Of a DNA stretch of 64,000 bases, positions 48,335 through 59,154 are shown one piece after another. The notes under the pieces are model-generated. The model searched no databases. It was not told where the DNA came from and worked only from the letters and a program-made list of their open reading frames with translations. Source of the stretch: Vanrija pseudolonga. Lineage: Eukaryota > Basidiomycota > Tremellomycetes > Trichosporonales > Trichosporonaceae. Each line of letters begins with the position of its first letter. Position 1 is the stretch's first letter. The translations under genes and the position numbers were made by a program. The DNA lies in NCBI RefSeq assembly GCF_020906515.1, contig NC_085852.1, forward strand, positions 3,162,001 to 3,226,000, written 5' to 3'.

Positions 48335-50379
48335 ATGGCAAACTCCACCTCCAACTCCAGCGGCGACCTCAAGCTCGAGGTCGCGCACAAGGAGGCGACA
48401 GCTACAGGCACCGGCGAGTTTGGTGGCTTCGAGTACCAGCTCGCGGACGCCATCTCGTACGAGCAGGCCGAGCATGACATGGTGGGTACGTGCACTTTGG
48501 ACGCGCGCTGACGCCAGACTGTATGGGGCGCTATTAAGACGTACCCCGGCGCTATTTGCTGGACGTTCATCATCGCCATGACGATTGTGGGTTTGTTTGC
48601 TGGCTCTCAAGCTGACGACTAGATCATGGAGGGATACGACCTCGCGCTCGTGGGCAACCTTATCGCCCAGCCAGGTACGTGTGCTACGGCGAGCCCGCGC
48701 AGAAGACTGACCTGCTGCAGCGTTCCAAAAGAAATTCGGCCACTTCGTCTCCGAGTCAGCAGGCTACCAGGTCCCCGCGTCGTGGCAGTCTGGCCTCGCG
48801 CAGGCAGCGAACATGGGCTCCATGGTGGGCATCTTCATCGCTGCCCCCTGTGCCGACAGGTGGGGATACAAGAAGACGACGCTCGGCGGCCTCGTGGCCA
48901 TGAACGCCCTCATCTTCATCATGTTCTTTGGTGAGTCGGTCGGCTTGTCGGCTCGTCGGCTCGTTCAGGGTCTTCACATGAGCCAGGGTCGCCGCTGACA
49001 TCTCTGCCAGCCGAAAGCCTCCCTGTCCTCCTGGCGGGCCAGTTCCTCTGCGCGCTGCCATGGGGTGCGTTCGTCGCTTGTGCGCCTGCCTACGCTTCTG
49101 AGGTCGCGCCTCTCCGCCTGCGTAACATCCTCACGCTTTACATCCAGTTCTGCTGGACTGCTGGCCAGTTTGTGAGTTGGGTCCGAGGAGGCAAGGGGCG
49201 AGGTTGTCGGGCCAGAGGGCGACACTTGGAACCCTGGCCGCACCTTGCAACCTGACTCGACTCCTATCTTGTTGACCATCTACTGACGCCACCTAGATCT
49301 GTGCAGGCATCATGTACGGTGAGTAGAGTCGACGATGAGGCGACCTCGAATCGAGGAAGTCAGGGAGGACACAACCTCCCAGTTTATCCAGTTTACCCGG
49401 ACCTTCCAGCTGACGTGCCACAGCCTTCGCCGACGGCAAGTCTAAGTGGGCCTACAAGATCCCCATGGCGATCCAGTGGGCCTGGCCCGGCCCGCTGCTG
49501 CTCATCCTGATCTTCGCGCCCGAGTCCCCATGGTGGCTGACCCGCAAGCGCCGCTTCGCCGAGGCCGAGAAGTCTGCCGAGCGCCTGGGTGGTAAGCAGC
49601 GCCCCGTCAACGAGCACATGGCATACATGATGCGCACGATCGCGACCGAGGAGGCGGCTGAGAACGGTGTCAAGATCCTCGACCTGTTCAAGGGCGTCGA
49701 CCTGCGCCGCACGCTTATCGTGTGTCTTATCCACGCGTCGGCCTACTACACCGGTCTCGTGCTCGGCCTCCAGTCAACCTACTTCTTCCAGCAGGCCGGT
49801 CTGAGCACCAACTCGTCGTTCGCGCTCAGCATGGGTAACTTTGGGCTGCAGGTCTTCGCTGTGCTGCTCTCGCTTGTCCTCACGACGTACGTTGGCCGCA
49901 GGACAATCTGGCTCGCGGGCACGGGCTTCAACACCATCATGCTCTTCGTCATTGCCATCATCAACACTGTCGCCAAGAAGGACAACGCGGGCGCGAGCTG
50001 GGGCCAGGCGGTCCTCTGCATCTTTGTGTTCTTCAGCTACGGCCTCTGCCTGGGCCCCATTATCTGGGTCACGATCGCCGAGACCTCGTCTATCCGCCTG
50101 CGCTCGCTGTCGGTCGGTCTCTCGCGTGTCGCGTACTACATCCTCTCGATCCCAGCCATCATTCTCAACAACTACATGCTCAACCCCGACGCGTGGAACC
50201 TGTCCGGCAAGTGCGGCTACTTCTGGGGCGGCACCTGCGCCATGCTCTTCATCGTGTCGTACCTCGGCCTCCCAGAGCTCAAGGACAGGTCGTACCGCGA
50301 GATCGATATTCTCTTCCACCGCAAGGTGTCGTCGCGCAAGTTTGCCAGCACCAAGCTCGAGATCACCGATGACGAGTAA
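48335..50379 (+). CDS. MFS sugar porter of the alpha-glucoside permease type
   Basis: Exons 48335-48481, 48518-48586, 48623-48674, 48721-48930, 49011-49171, 49297-49318 (22 nt) and 49424-50379; 538 residues with all phases consistent. Signatures: M-E-G-Y-D-L-A-L-V-G-N at TM1, D-R-W-G-Y-K-K-T after TM2, P-E-S-P-W-W-L in the middle loop, T-Y-V-G-R-R-T-I-W, and L-P-E-L-K-D-R-S-Y-R-E-I-D-I-L-F near the end, followed by a charged tail. This is the maltose/general alpha-glucoside permease layout. Sharing a promoter with the sugar-acid dehydratase suggests it may import the matching sugar or uronic acid (inference). Confidence 0.92.
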
Positions 50380-50623
50380 GGGGTGGGGCGTGCTGGGGGC
50401 AGTTGTCTCGGAGAGGGTATCTTGGGCAGGTATTGTTGCGTGAGAGTCTTGGAGCGGGGTTTGGGTCTTGGGATGTGCAGATATCAGTAGTTGTGAAAGA
50501 ATAGGGACAAAAGTATGAAGTGGGTAGTTGCAGCACGCGATTGTGGCACATGGGGGGCCGAGCGTCGCGGCACCCGTCGCCGAGCCCCACGGCGCGAGGC
50601 CATCACTCCGCCGCGGCAAAAGA
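50380..50623. other. Short intergenic
   Basis: 3' flank of the MFS gene; nothing supported. Confidence 0.35.
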
Positions 50624-50624
50624 A

Positions 50625-50704
50625 GCTCGAGCTGGGGTTTGAACCCAGGATCTCCTCCATTCGCAGGACCCTAAGGAGGCGTGTTGCTACTTCACCACAC
50701 GAGC
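50625..50704 (-). tRNA. tRNA-Pro(AGG), second copy, 9-nt intron
   Basis: Acceptor GCTCGTG (50698-50704) pairs with CTCGAGC (50625-50631) with one T-T mismatch. Anticodon stem CCTCC with GGAGG, loop T-T-AGG-G then an intron at 50660-50668, T arm CTGGG-TTCAAAC-CCCAG. Same anticodon as the gene at 6474 but with diverged stems and an unrelated, shorter intron. The base in the discriminator position is T rather than the usual C. Confidence 0.87.
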
Positions 50705-51312
50705 TGGAAATCGTCGACGGACGTGACGCGTGCCGCGAGCTGCGCCATGCCCTGTCCGTGGTGTGTGTGCCCTCGCACGCGGCTCCAGTGTACACCGCCG
50801 CGCTTGCCCGTCACTGCACGATGCATGGAACTCGTCGGACATGGTGTGTGACGACGGGTCCCGCACCGCCGAGACTCGCTCCCCCGAGCCGCCCTTCACC
50901 TGCCCTCCCCGAATCCTATGGCACAGTTTCACTGCAACCACAGAGCATGCACACCGCTTCCCCCGCCATCCAGACGATCCCCAACACGTCCCAGAGTCCT
51001 AAAGAGAGCAGGAAACTCTAGGACCGGCATGACACCAATGGGGTCTGACGCCGAGTTCTGCCCCACCGATGTGAGTGCGCTCGGACCACCGCTGCGCCCC
51101 TCGTGTCGGCGGCACACTGCTCGTGTGCTCTGATGGCATGGAGAAGGCGGGCATGATTCCCCCCTCGCCCCAGCATGGCATGAGGTCGCCGCTGTCCACC
51201 CCTTACTCGTCGCTACCGTGCACCCCTACTCACCATTCGTCCACCGCAACCTGTGCACCTAACACGCCTTCCACCTCGCCACCTTATCCAACCAGCCAAT
51301 CCCAACATCAAC
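50705..51312. other. Intergenic, about 600 bp
   Basis: Promoter of the first small Cys/His-knuckle gene; no other feature supported. Confidence 0.4.
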
Positions 51313-51644
51313 ATGGACGACCCAAACGACCCCCGGGGCAAGAAGTACCACCAGGCCTCACCGCTGTTTATCGACCACACAGACTACTACCTCCTCGTCG
51401 ATATCCCGAGGACGGCGTGCTCTCACCCCAAGTGCTTCAGGCCACGGTGCTACTCGACCGAGCTGGAAGAGGAGTACGACGTGTGCGCGTACCGTGAGTC
51501 GACTTCCTTGCCAGTCCTGGGGCCTACTGACAGCCAGACCACTTCATGCGGTGCGAGCATTGTATCGAGGTGGAGAACATGCCGAAGCCGAAGAAGGGGG
51601 AGAAGACGCAGCCTGTGCCTCTACATGGGCTGCCATTTGCATGA
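51313..51644 (+). CDS. Small Cys/His-knuckle protein 1 (95 aa)
   Basis: Exons 51313-51493 and 51538-51644. No known family. Cysteine pattern C-x4-C-x4-C-x11-C-x2-H, the last His being encoded by a codon split C|AC by the intron; a further C-x2-C follows in exon 2 (M-R-C-E-H-C-I). Lys-rich end. No signal peptide. Likely zinc-binding (inference). First of ten tandem genes with the same design. Confidence 0.75.
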
Positions 51645-52072
51645 GTGGCTGGCGCGCACAGTGCACGCCCTCTCCACTCATCCCATTGCGTCATTGTGTG
51701 CGGCAGTCCCTCGCTGCATTGTAGACTTCCACCCACCATTATAGACCCACCCCCTCATAGACCTGCATGAACTCATAGAGTAGCACACAAACTGCTGGCT
51801 TGGCGTTTGTTGTCTGCGGACAACAGCGCGGCCACTTTCCCACCGCCTTTTGAACCTCGCTCATCCCGTGTTGTGAGGCTAACAATGGTGTCTTGTCGTG
51901 TCCTTTGTGTAAGAGGACCAAAGGAATTCATAAGCCTATCTCACTGCTTTCTCTGGCCAGAGTTACGAGCGCGGTAGGCAGTGGTCCGCCGCGGGTATAA
52001 GTCTAACCCGTGCTGCAGCCCTTCGCCTCGCTATACTCTGTTCCTCTTTCCAACGCCTGCAACACTCACACC
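51645..52072. other. Intergenic with TATA box
   Basis: About 430 bp; TATAAG at 51996-52001 precedes the next gene. No gene supported. Confidence 0.4.
51996..52001 (+). promoter_or_regulatory. TATA box of Cys/His-knuckle gene 2
   Basis: TATAAG, 77 bp upstream of ATG 52073. Confidence 0.55.
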
Positions 52073-52587
52073 ATGGTAAAGATCATCTGGCCCGACCATC
52101 CCACGACCCTCGACTACTCATACGAGATCAAGCAGCTCCAGTCCGCTCTGGAGGCGAGCAACCTCGTCACAACGTTCAAGTGGTACCGGTCGCCCCATCG
52201 TGAGAACTACGAGACGATCAAGGAGTGGATGGACGATATCCAACGCGACAACTGTACGTTTGGATTCGCCTGCGAGCCATGCAAGCGGCTGCAGGGCGTT
52301 GGCGCCTGTGTCCACCGTAAGCCTCCTCGCTCGAGCCACAACTGATCCCAGGTCTCGACACGTACACGTGGATGAACAATGTCGAGTTCTACGCGTACCT
52401 CCTCCTCCGCGACAGCGACGAAGATGACGAGGAGGACGACGATGAGAGGACGCAGGAAGAGCAGAACGACTACGTCCTCCGCACTATGATGTGCCTGCTC
52501 ACTGTGCAGTTCCACCAGCGCCTCGCGAACGGGTGGCGGCACGAGCTGAATGAGGACGGGACGCGGTCATGGAGGTTGTATCTCTGA
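52073..52587 (+). CDS. Small Cys/His-knuckle protein 2 (159 aa)
   Basis: Exons 52073-52316 and 52352-52587, intron 35 nt, phase 1 (C|GT, Arg). Exon 1 encodes two helices (I-K-Q-L-Q-S-A-L-E, then I-K-E-W-M-D-D-I-Q) and ends with a C-x2-C-x8-C-x-H knuckle. Exon 2 has V-E-F-Y-A-Y-L-L-L, an Asp/Glu-run (D-S-D-E-D-D-E-E-D-D-D-E) and F-H-Q-R-L-A-N-G-W-R. Closest relative is the next gene (F-Y-Q-Y-I-R-A-G-Y-R in the same place). Function unknown; probably intracellular. Confidence 0.8.
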
Positions 52588-52855
52588 ACTCTGGCAGCGT
52601 CATTGTCCGTGCGCTGCATTTTCAGTATCTGTCTCTGTGATGAAAACTTGTTTGTTGTGCATCTTGCCCGACATCCATTGTTGACAGACAGCGGCGCCAA
52701 TTTCCACTGACAGACTTGCGCAAGCCCAAACACATTGTCTCCATCACACCGCTTCACCTCTCGCCAACTGGTAACTATCAATACATCAATCCACCATTTC
52801 GAGACCACCCATTCACTCTCATCCACTCTCAACCCTCCCACCTAACTGAAGCAGG

Positions 52856-53385
52856 ATGGTTGGCCTCGGCCGCCCTCCCAGCCCACCCTTCACGCTCCTC
52901 CTTGACGAGGAGGTGTTCCGCATCATCGACCGCCTGAATGACAGCAAGCTCATCCAATACCACTACCGCTGGAGCTACCGTGCCGACTATGAAGAGGTCA
53001 TCGAGTGGCTCGACGACATGAACAGGCAGACACTGTGCCGCGGGCTCGCATGCCCTGAGTGTAAGGTTCATGACCTAGAGGCATGCCCACACTGTGAGTG
53101 TTACAGTATCGAGCCTACCATGCTGACGGTGTAGACGTCCCCGTGCTCCACATCGTGAACCACGAGTTCTACCTCTACCTCCTTGGACGCTTGTGCGCCG
53201 GGGTCCACAAGCAGACGGCGCAGCTCGGCGAGTTCGAGGGCGACCGCCCCCGCATCATGAGCCCTCGCCACATCAGGATGACGCTTCGCCACCTGATGGT
53301 GGCCCAGTTCTACCAGTACATTCGCGCGGGCTATCGCCACGTCCGTACCCCGAACGGCGGGTTCGTCTGGGAGTCACCGCGGTGA
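52856..53385 (+). CDS. Small Cys/His-knuckle protein 3 (162 aa)
   Basis: Exons 52856-53093 and 53135-53385, phase-1 intron splitting a Tyr codon (T|AC). Exon 1 has V-I-E-W-L-D-D-M-N and the knuckle C-x2-C-x7-C-x-H; exon 2 has H-E-F-Y-L-Y-L-L and L-R-H-L-M-V-A-Q-F-Y. Clear paralog of protein 2, lacking its acidic run. No signal peptide, no enzyme motif. Confidence 0.8.
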
Positions 53386-54032
53386 ACAATATTGTTTGCA
53401 TCACTCGTGATGTCAACACTGTGTTTAGTTTCGTTGTTTGCATATTTAGATTCATTGTAGAGAAGATTCAAGTTGGGTGATGAATTTGTCGGAGTCGCTT
53501 TGTTTTGTCCAGTGTGGCAGTGGCTCCGTGGCGATTGACTGTGGCGCACTGATCATTCAGCACGTACCATTCCGAAGTTTGCATCCTAGACGGTGGCATG
53601 GATTGTGCAGCGTACAGAGTGGTAGGGACGTAACAGGACCTGTGAGTAGTACAGCTGCTCGCATTCTCTACCATCGCCGCAGCCATCAGCATCAGCCACC
53701 TTCTGGTCCCTCGAGGGTAAATGGGTGTGTTTATCGACTTCCTGCCAGGCTGTGGGGGATAAAGCACATCACAGTAAACAGGTCACATGCGAGTACACAT
53801 GATAGTAAGCAGATTGGATCACTACGAGCAGTTCGCATCACAGCCAATTGACATCAGCGCATCGAGACGGCTGCAGGGCAGAAGGGTATAAAAGGCTGCC
53901 TCCCAACATGTCTTTGAATATCACAACAGCTCCTCATCTCGCGTGGCAACCATCGCCAGAGTAACCCGGCCGACCCTCTACTCTTGGCTTCAACAACACC
54001 CTTTCACTCTCCTAGCCACACCTCAGTCAACC
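53386..54032. other. Intergenic, about 650 bp
   Basis: Contains the TATAAAA at 53887. No coding feature supported. Confidence 0.4.
53887..53893 (+). promoter_or_regulatory. TATA box of Cys/His-knuckle gene 4
   Basis: TATAAAA, 146 bp upstream of ATG 54033. Confidence 0.55.
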
Positions 54033-54587
54033 ATGTCTTTGTTCGACACCTCGATGGAGGAGTGGGACAAGATCCACACGTGGTGTCTCAACATGGCCGC
54101 CGCCGACTACTCCCAAAACAGTCTGTGCCGTTACTGCATCAACGCGGGGTACCACTGTTTTCACTGTGAGCCCATCATCACGAGCGACGCTGACCCCGCA
54201 GACGTTGACCTCCGCGGCATTCGCCAGGAGCACTACTGGTATTACCTTGAGGAATACTATTCCAGCTACGGCTCCCGAGTCCTGGAGAACACCCACGGTG
54301 CCTTCGTCATCATGCAGGACCTCCAGAACGATTTCTATGGTAGGGGTCCCATTTAAGAAAATTATTGCCATGCCCTCTCTGTAAGGAGAGACGTGCGGCA
54401 CACATTCTCGATGGTCTTTGGCCTAAATCAAACGTTTTCTGTCCAAGCGGCTGTGGTTGATGAGTCGCACCATACCTACGTCGTACATTCCTTCTTGTCC
54501 CCAAACACCAAGCATGGCTATCGTGCTCTTATGAAAGTCATCGCTGCTTGCATCATGGAGCAATTTATCAAGCGGCACTATGACTGA
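54033..54587 (+). CDS. Small Cys/His-knuckle protein 4 (about 136 aa)
   Basis: Exon 1 54033-54165 ends with C-x2-C-x6-C-x-H and a split Tyr codon. The following 36-nt intron (54166-54201) is in frame and stopless. Exon 2 is 54202-54339; a second phase-1 intron 54340-54447 leads to exon 3 54448-54587, whose H-G-Y-R-A-L-M-K-V-I and E-Q-F-I-K-R-H-Y match the C-terminal helix of proteins 2 and 3. Without that splice the protein would stop at 54356, so the third exon is likely but not certain. Confidence 0.65.
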
Positions 54588-55146
54588 TTCTACATACTGT
54601 ACATGGTCAGGGGTAGTAAGCCATGTTGGTGGCGCTTGGGAAGACAAAGAAGTGTTGTGGCATCAACACCCCCTGTCGCCCCCTGTCGCGGCCAGGCCCC
54701 GACCTGCACAGAGCGGGTCCCAGTTGGAGCGGCTTTGTGCCTCGTCCATTGAATACTCGTGCATCAGTCTCTCCAATGATATATGCCATTATATGCACAC
54801 CATTTCTTTCTGAATGAACCACATCCAACAAAGCCGTCCCAGCAATGTCCCGCCTCTTCGAGCTGACTTCCAGCCTTGTTCGCGCGCAGATGTCCTGGAC
54901 TGATATCTCATCATCGGCTGCTATCTCCTCATCCACCTCGTCGCTCACCAGTGCGAGAGCTCCTCCAGGAAAGGTATAAATCTTGTCCATTCATTCCCAG
55001 CTCTCGTTTCTCAATCCCAACTCAACCTCGAGAGCTCCTAGCCCCAACAGATATCTCCTGGACACTCCCAGCTCTCATTTATCGATCCAACTCCTCTCAC
55101 AACTCCTCTCAACTCTACCGGTTTAACTCTAAAGCATCCAACAAAC
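54588..55146. other. Intergenic, about 560 bp
   Basis: TATAAAT at 54975-54981. CT-rich leader before the next gene. No gene supported. Confidence 0.4.
54975..54981 (+). promoter_or_regulatory. TATA box of Cys/His-knuckle gene 5
   Basis: TATAAAT, 172 bp upstream of ATG 55147. Confidence 0.55.
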
Positions 55147-55521
55147 ATGTCTTACTATTATCAGGAGACCGTCGACCCGTATGACTGGGAGCCGCGCCGT
55201 GACCACTGGGACCTCATCGACAACTATATGGGCAGCAGTGCCTACGCGACCCGTACTGGCGCGTATATGTGCCACGCGTGCTGGGAGGTCGAAGCCCGTT
55301 CCTGCACTCACTGTAAGCGGCGCATCCTATGCAGATACACTGACACCACTTCAGTCCGCGACCTCCGTTGGGAGGATGAGTGCGTGTACTCGCGTTATCT
55401 CAACTGCATGGACTATGACGATGAGGAGCGCGACCTCCGCCGCATGGCATTCTTAAACACCAAGGCCACCCAGTGGCATTACTACCCGAACGGAGAGGAC
55501 CTACCCTTCGTTACGGCGTAA
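55147..55521 (+). CDS. Small Cys/His-knuckle protein 5 (110 aa)
   Basis: Exons 55147-55312 and 55355-55521. The 42-nt intron is in frame and stopless, so an unspliced reading would add 14 residues. Splice donor and acceptor split a Phe codon (T|TC). Knuckle C-x2-C-x7-C-x-H lies at the end of exon 1 (M-C-H-A-C-W). Exon 2 is acidic (M-D-Y-D-D-E-E-R-D-L). N-terminus Tyr-rich. Function unknown. Confidence 0.75.
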   Translation: MSYYYQETVDPYDWEPRRDHWDLIDNYMGSSAYATRTGAYMCHACWEVEARSCTHCKRRILCRYTDTTSVRDLRWEDECVYSRYLNCMDYDDEERDLRRMAFLNTKATQWHYYPNGEDLPFVTA

Positions 55522-56140
55522 CCGGCGCATAGCGCCACCGGTTGTGTGGGTTGCCACACCTCCCATTTCTCCGTTGGTTTCGTAGTCTTTCGATTTTGTC
55601 TCGTCCATACACATATGATGTATGGTCTTAAATAACAGCTTGGGGTGAAGTCAAATGGCTGTATAGGACATCCACTGCTCGTATTCGTGTTGGTGGCGCT
55701 CACGCCACTGACGGACAGCGTGACAATCATGTTGAGGCATTTTTCTCGAATTTTCGGCTTCGGAGTATATCTGCCGCACGCTGTGTAAACCGGCAGCCTG
55801 ACCAAGCGTGGTTCCCGACCATGGTAATCCCTCGTGGCTCAGTTGAGCAATGCATGGATGAATGAGGAGCAGCATGGGACGTAGGCAAGCCTGTATTTGA
55901 TGATGTTTTCGTCACTTTTGAGAGGCGGGACCACACCCCGCCATGACTACCGTGCCGGCGTGCCGAGTGTGGCGTCCTGCTTTCCGTGGCGTTCATCATC
56001 AACCGCCACCATCAGAGCGGACCTGTGCATGTTTGGCTCACTACGCTTTCCACAACGAAGTGGTATAATTAGACCCATTTCGCGATGTTCATCTTTCAAA
56101 CTCAACTCCTCCAACCACCCACCCGACACCACACAACACG
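55522..56140. other. Intergenic, about 620 bp
   Basis: TATAATT at 56064-56070 before the next gene. Nothing else supported. Confidence 0.4.
56064..56070 (+). promoter_or_regulatory. TATA box of Cys/His-knuckle gene 6
   Basis: TATAATT, 77 bp upstream of ATG 56141, the same distance as in gene 2. Confidence 0.55.
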
Positions 56141-56513
56141 ATGCGCAAACCAGCCAACTGTAACCACTGCGGTGTCACCCCGTCCTGCGTATACGAGCGC
56201 CTCCGCATGATCGGCTGGTACCAGGTAGGCGTTGAGTGTGACCGCCTCGCCGGACGCTGCACCATTACCGGGTGTACGGACGCCCGCATGTACGCCCCCA
56301 CTGCGCGCTTCAACATCCCCTACTGCCACGATCGTGAGTTGTCGGTCAGGCGTGGCACCTGGGTATCTATATGCGCTGACAATTTCAGACCTCGAGGAGC
56401 TCACGTTCTGGTCCTCTGAGGAGCTGGAGGGACAGCTCCAGGCTAAGGGTGTGGCTCCGCACCTCTGGACCCACGCCCAGACTTCCCTCACTTGGGTCAG
56501 GGAGCTGTTCTAA
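56141..56513 (+). CDS. Small Cys/His-knuckle protein 6 (105 aa)
   Basis: Exons 56141-56333 and 56389-56513, phase-1 intron splitting a His codon (C|AC). Pattern C-x6-C-x4-C-x16-C-x2-H with I-P-Y-C-H-D-H at the junction. An extra N-terminal C-N-H-C is present. Exon 2 is an amphipathic helix (L-E-E-L-T-F-W). Founder-like member of the second sub-type shared with genes 7-10. Confidence 0.75.
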
Positions 56514-56914
56514 GCCGACGTTGGCTCCTTATCCTTCAGTGTATCTCATACACGTCATTCCAATGCATTCTTATCCTTCTATATTCAAGACCGACTACTG
56601 GCTAGATTCTAAACAGACCATTGATGAAGGAAGACTCCCCCGCATGGCAGCCCTGTTGCTCTGTGTGGACAAGCCATGTGGCACCTGAGTGTTTGCGCCG
56701 TCTTTGAGCTGCTTCATCACTGATGGGACATACGCGTCCAAGCGTGTTGTTGACCTGACTGGGTGTGAGAAGTTACTGATCCTGGCATCGTCGACAGTTT
56801 AATCCGTACCGCCTTTCTCTTGTCCTCACAGCCACTATCTCGTCTGTACGACAACCCTCCCATCTTCCACCCTCCACAGCACCTGGCATCAACACCAATC
56901 GACCACCTCACACA
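56514..56914. other. Intergenic
   Basis: About 400 bp; no feature supported. Confidence 0.35.
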
Positions 56915-57312
56915 ATGCTGCGCTGCCGACCCTACCGCCACCCCCGCGTCTTTGCGGACCCCAGGCTGATGTTCTTCTTCATGATGCAGTTCCAGGGCCG
57001 GGACGACTGCTGTGCCGCCAGGCTCGAGTGCCAAGTGGGCGGATGTCCCGACGACCGTATTCGGTGCGCAAGGACCCCCCAAGGGGTTCGAGTCGCCGTT
57101 CCATACTGCTTCCCTCGTGAGCGCAAAACAACGTCAGCGGTGACGGCACTGACATCGCAGACTTCATGATGCTGGCGGGCTTCAACCCAGTCAATTCCGA
57201 CCCGGAGTACTACTACTACACGGAGACGGTTCAAAGTGACTTATACAATCTCTATCTCATGGTTCACCTCATGCAGGAGGACCCAGCTGGCTGCCTTGCC
57301 CAGTCTTGGTAG
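56915..57312 (+). CDS. Small Cys/His-knuckle protein 7 (117 aa)
   Basis: Exons 56915-57116 (202 nt) and 57161-57312. Pattern C-x6-C-x4-C-x20-C-x2-H, with V-P-Y-C-F-P-H at the junction and the His codon split C|AC. Exon 2 is short and Tyr-rich (E-Y-Y-Y-Y-T-E). Exon 1 has exactly the same length as in genes 9 and 10. No signal peptide. Confidence 0.75.
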
Positions 57313-57766
57313 TGAAGACGTAGCCCAATGCTCCGAATTGTGGCGTTCACACCGGCACACCAGCCCAAACAACTTCTGCATGATTTTGCATCTAGCTCAT
57401 TTTAGAAGACCCAGTTTCCTCGTTGTATGAATGTTGTTGTCGTGCACGATAGTCGTGTGTGGCAGTCGATGGCTGACTCCGTCGCCAGTTTACCCCGCCT
57501 GAGTGTCTGATTCTGCTGAATCGCATGATACCATAAGGACTCCCCGTATACCCCACTCAAAACGAGTTACGAACTGATGCGCCGCCATTTCCATCAAGGA
57601 CTGTTCTTCACCCCCCAAACAAACACCTCGAAGCGATAACAAGGTCATCACCGGCCAAACACACGCTTTGAAGTCAGACCACGCACGCAGCCACGCAGCC
57701 TAGAAGTAAGGCTTTCCAGAGACACATTGTTCTCCTTCTCTGCTTCACACAAACCCCAACACACCA
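57313..57766. other. Intergenic
   Basis: About 450 bp; no feature supported. Confidence 0.35.
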
Positions 57767-58284
57767 ATGTACTCCTCCCAGCCAACCCCTTCCTCCAACA
57801 CGACGGAGTGGTGCTGCGACTACATCGACTGGGCGTGCCCCTGCCCGCACCACCAGGCCCTCACATACCCACTCTACGAGAGGCCGATCGACATGCTCGT
57901 CTACCTCACCCACTACCAGGACGCAGGCGACTGCTGCCGCGAGGAGACCGAGTGCCGTGTCGTCGGTTGTGAGGACGAAGAGTTCGGCGACTTCGAGACG
58001 ATGCGTGTTCCTCTTTGTGCGGACCGTGAGTCATTCAAAGCCCCGAACAATCACTGACACACGCAGACTTCTCGCAGATTATCCTCGACAGGGCCGAAGT
58101 ACGCGCTTCGGACAGTGTCAAGTACTTGAGGATGGAGATCAGGCACGCCGTCTACGAGCTCAACGCCACTCTCATCGACCTCCGCCGCGGTCTTTGCAGC
58201 GACGACGAGGACATGGAGGAGTCCGAGTCCGAGGAGGAATCTGAGGACTCTAGCGACGACGGCGAGTTGGTCGACGACTACTGA
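57767..58284 (+). CDS. Small Cys/His-knuckle protein 8 with acidic tail (158 aa)
   Basis: Exons 57767-58025 and 58067-58284. Pattern C-x6-C-x4-C-x15-C-x2-H, junction V-P-L-C-A-D-H, His codon split C|AC. Additional cysteines precede it (W-C-C-D-Y, C-P-C-P-H-H). Exon 2 begins with a helix (I-I-L-D-R-A-E-V) and ends in a strongly acidic Ser/Glu/Asp tail. The acidic tail might bind a basic partner or act in transcription (speculative). Confidence 0.78.
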
Positions 58285-58690
58285 GCCCCCCTTGAGACGC
58301 ATCTCCGTTGAGCGCGGAGCTCCGGAGCGCAGCACTTTGCTTTCTTGTCCTTGTGTTCCCTTCGCTCGTCCATACCTGTTATGTAGCATTCTAGAAATGC
58401 GCCGTTGGTTGTTCTCCGTTCCCGTACAATAGCAACAATAGCAAGCCGTTGAATGTCAATCCCTGTACAAATTGGTGGCCTCTTGCTTCATCTCACGAGA
58501 ACCATTGTAACCGCGACGCTGGCAGCCGCTTGTTTGTTGTGTATTGTTGAGGCATCACCGCTCCGCACAGACCGCCACAAACACCGACTCACACCGTTCG
58601 TCGCCGCCCCCTAATACCTCAAAGAGGGCGCTCATCCACACATCATCCCCACTTCCCACTTCCCTTTCACCCACCAACCCCCCATTCACA
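58285..58690. other. Intergenic
   Basis: About 400 bp; CT/CA-rich leader before the next ATG. No other feature. Confidence 0.35.
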
Positions 58691-59154
58691 ATGAGCAACA
58701 ACGCCGCCCAGTACCACTCCCTCCGCGACGAGAACGGCTTCGTCCTCCCCGATCCCTTCAACCTCCTCATCCACCTGTGCGAGGACTCGTGCAACCGAAG
58801 GGGTCCCGGAGTCGACAAGTGTGTCGTGAGCGGCTGCCCATCCCGGCGCCTCTACCACATCCTCAACATGCGCATGCCCTACTGCTCGGAACGTAAGTGG
58901 GAGTCATCAACGGCTGGGCTGACCCCGGACCAGACCTGGACTCGATCCGATTGGACCCGGGCGGGCTCGTCGCAGCCCTTTACTTCCACGAGGGAGACGC
59001 GGACACTCGGGCCCTCACCCACTTCGTGTACGACTCGGTGCGGCGTGCCCAGGCGTTCCTGGCTGGGGAGGACTATTCCTGGGAGCTTTTCAACCGGGCA
59101 GCAGCGGCCGGGCCGGCGGGTCGGCCTCCGACGCAGCCTCCGACGCAGAACTAG
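58691..59154 (+). CDS. Small Cys/His-knuckle protein 9 (140 aa)
   Basis: Exons 58691-58892 (202 nt) and 58934-59154. Pattern C-x9-C-x4-C-x15-C-x2-H, junction M-P-Y-C-S-E-H with split C|AC. Exon 2 has a helix (F-V-Y-D-S-V-R-R-A-Q-A-F-L) and a Pro/Gln-rich repeat end (P-P-T-Q-P-P-T-Q-N). Function unknown. Confidence 0.75.

Noticed and set aside
53943-54032. Upstream extension of knuckle gene 4
   Set aside because: The frame before 54033 does not resemble its relatives, and the ATG at 54033 follows a typical leader and gives the family-like N-terminus.
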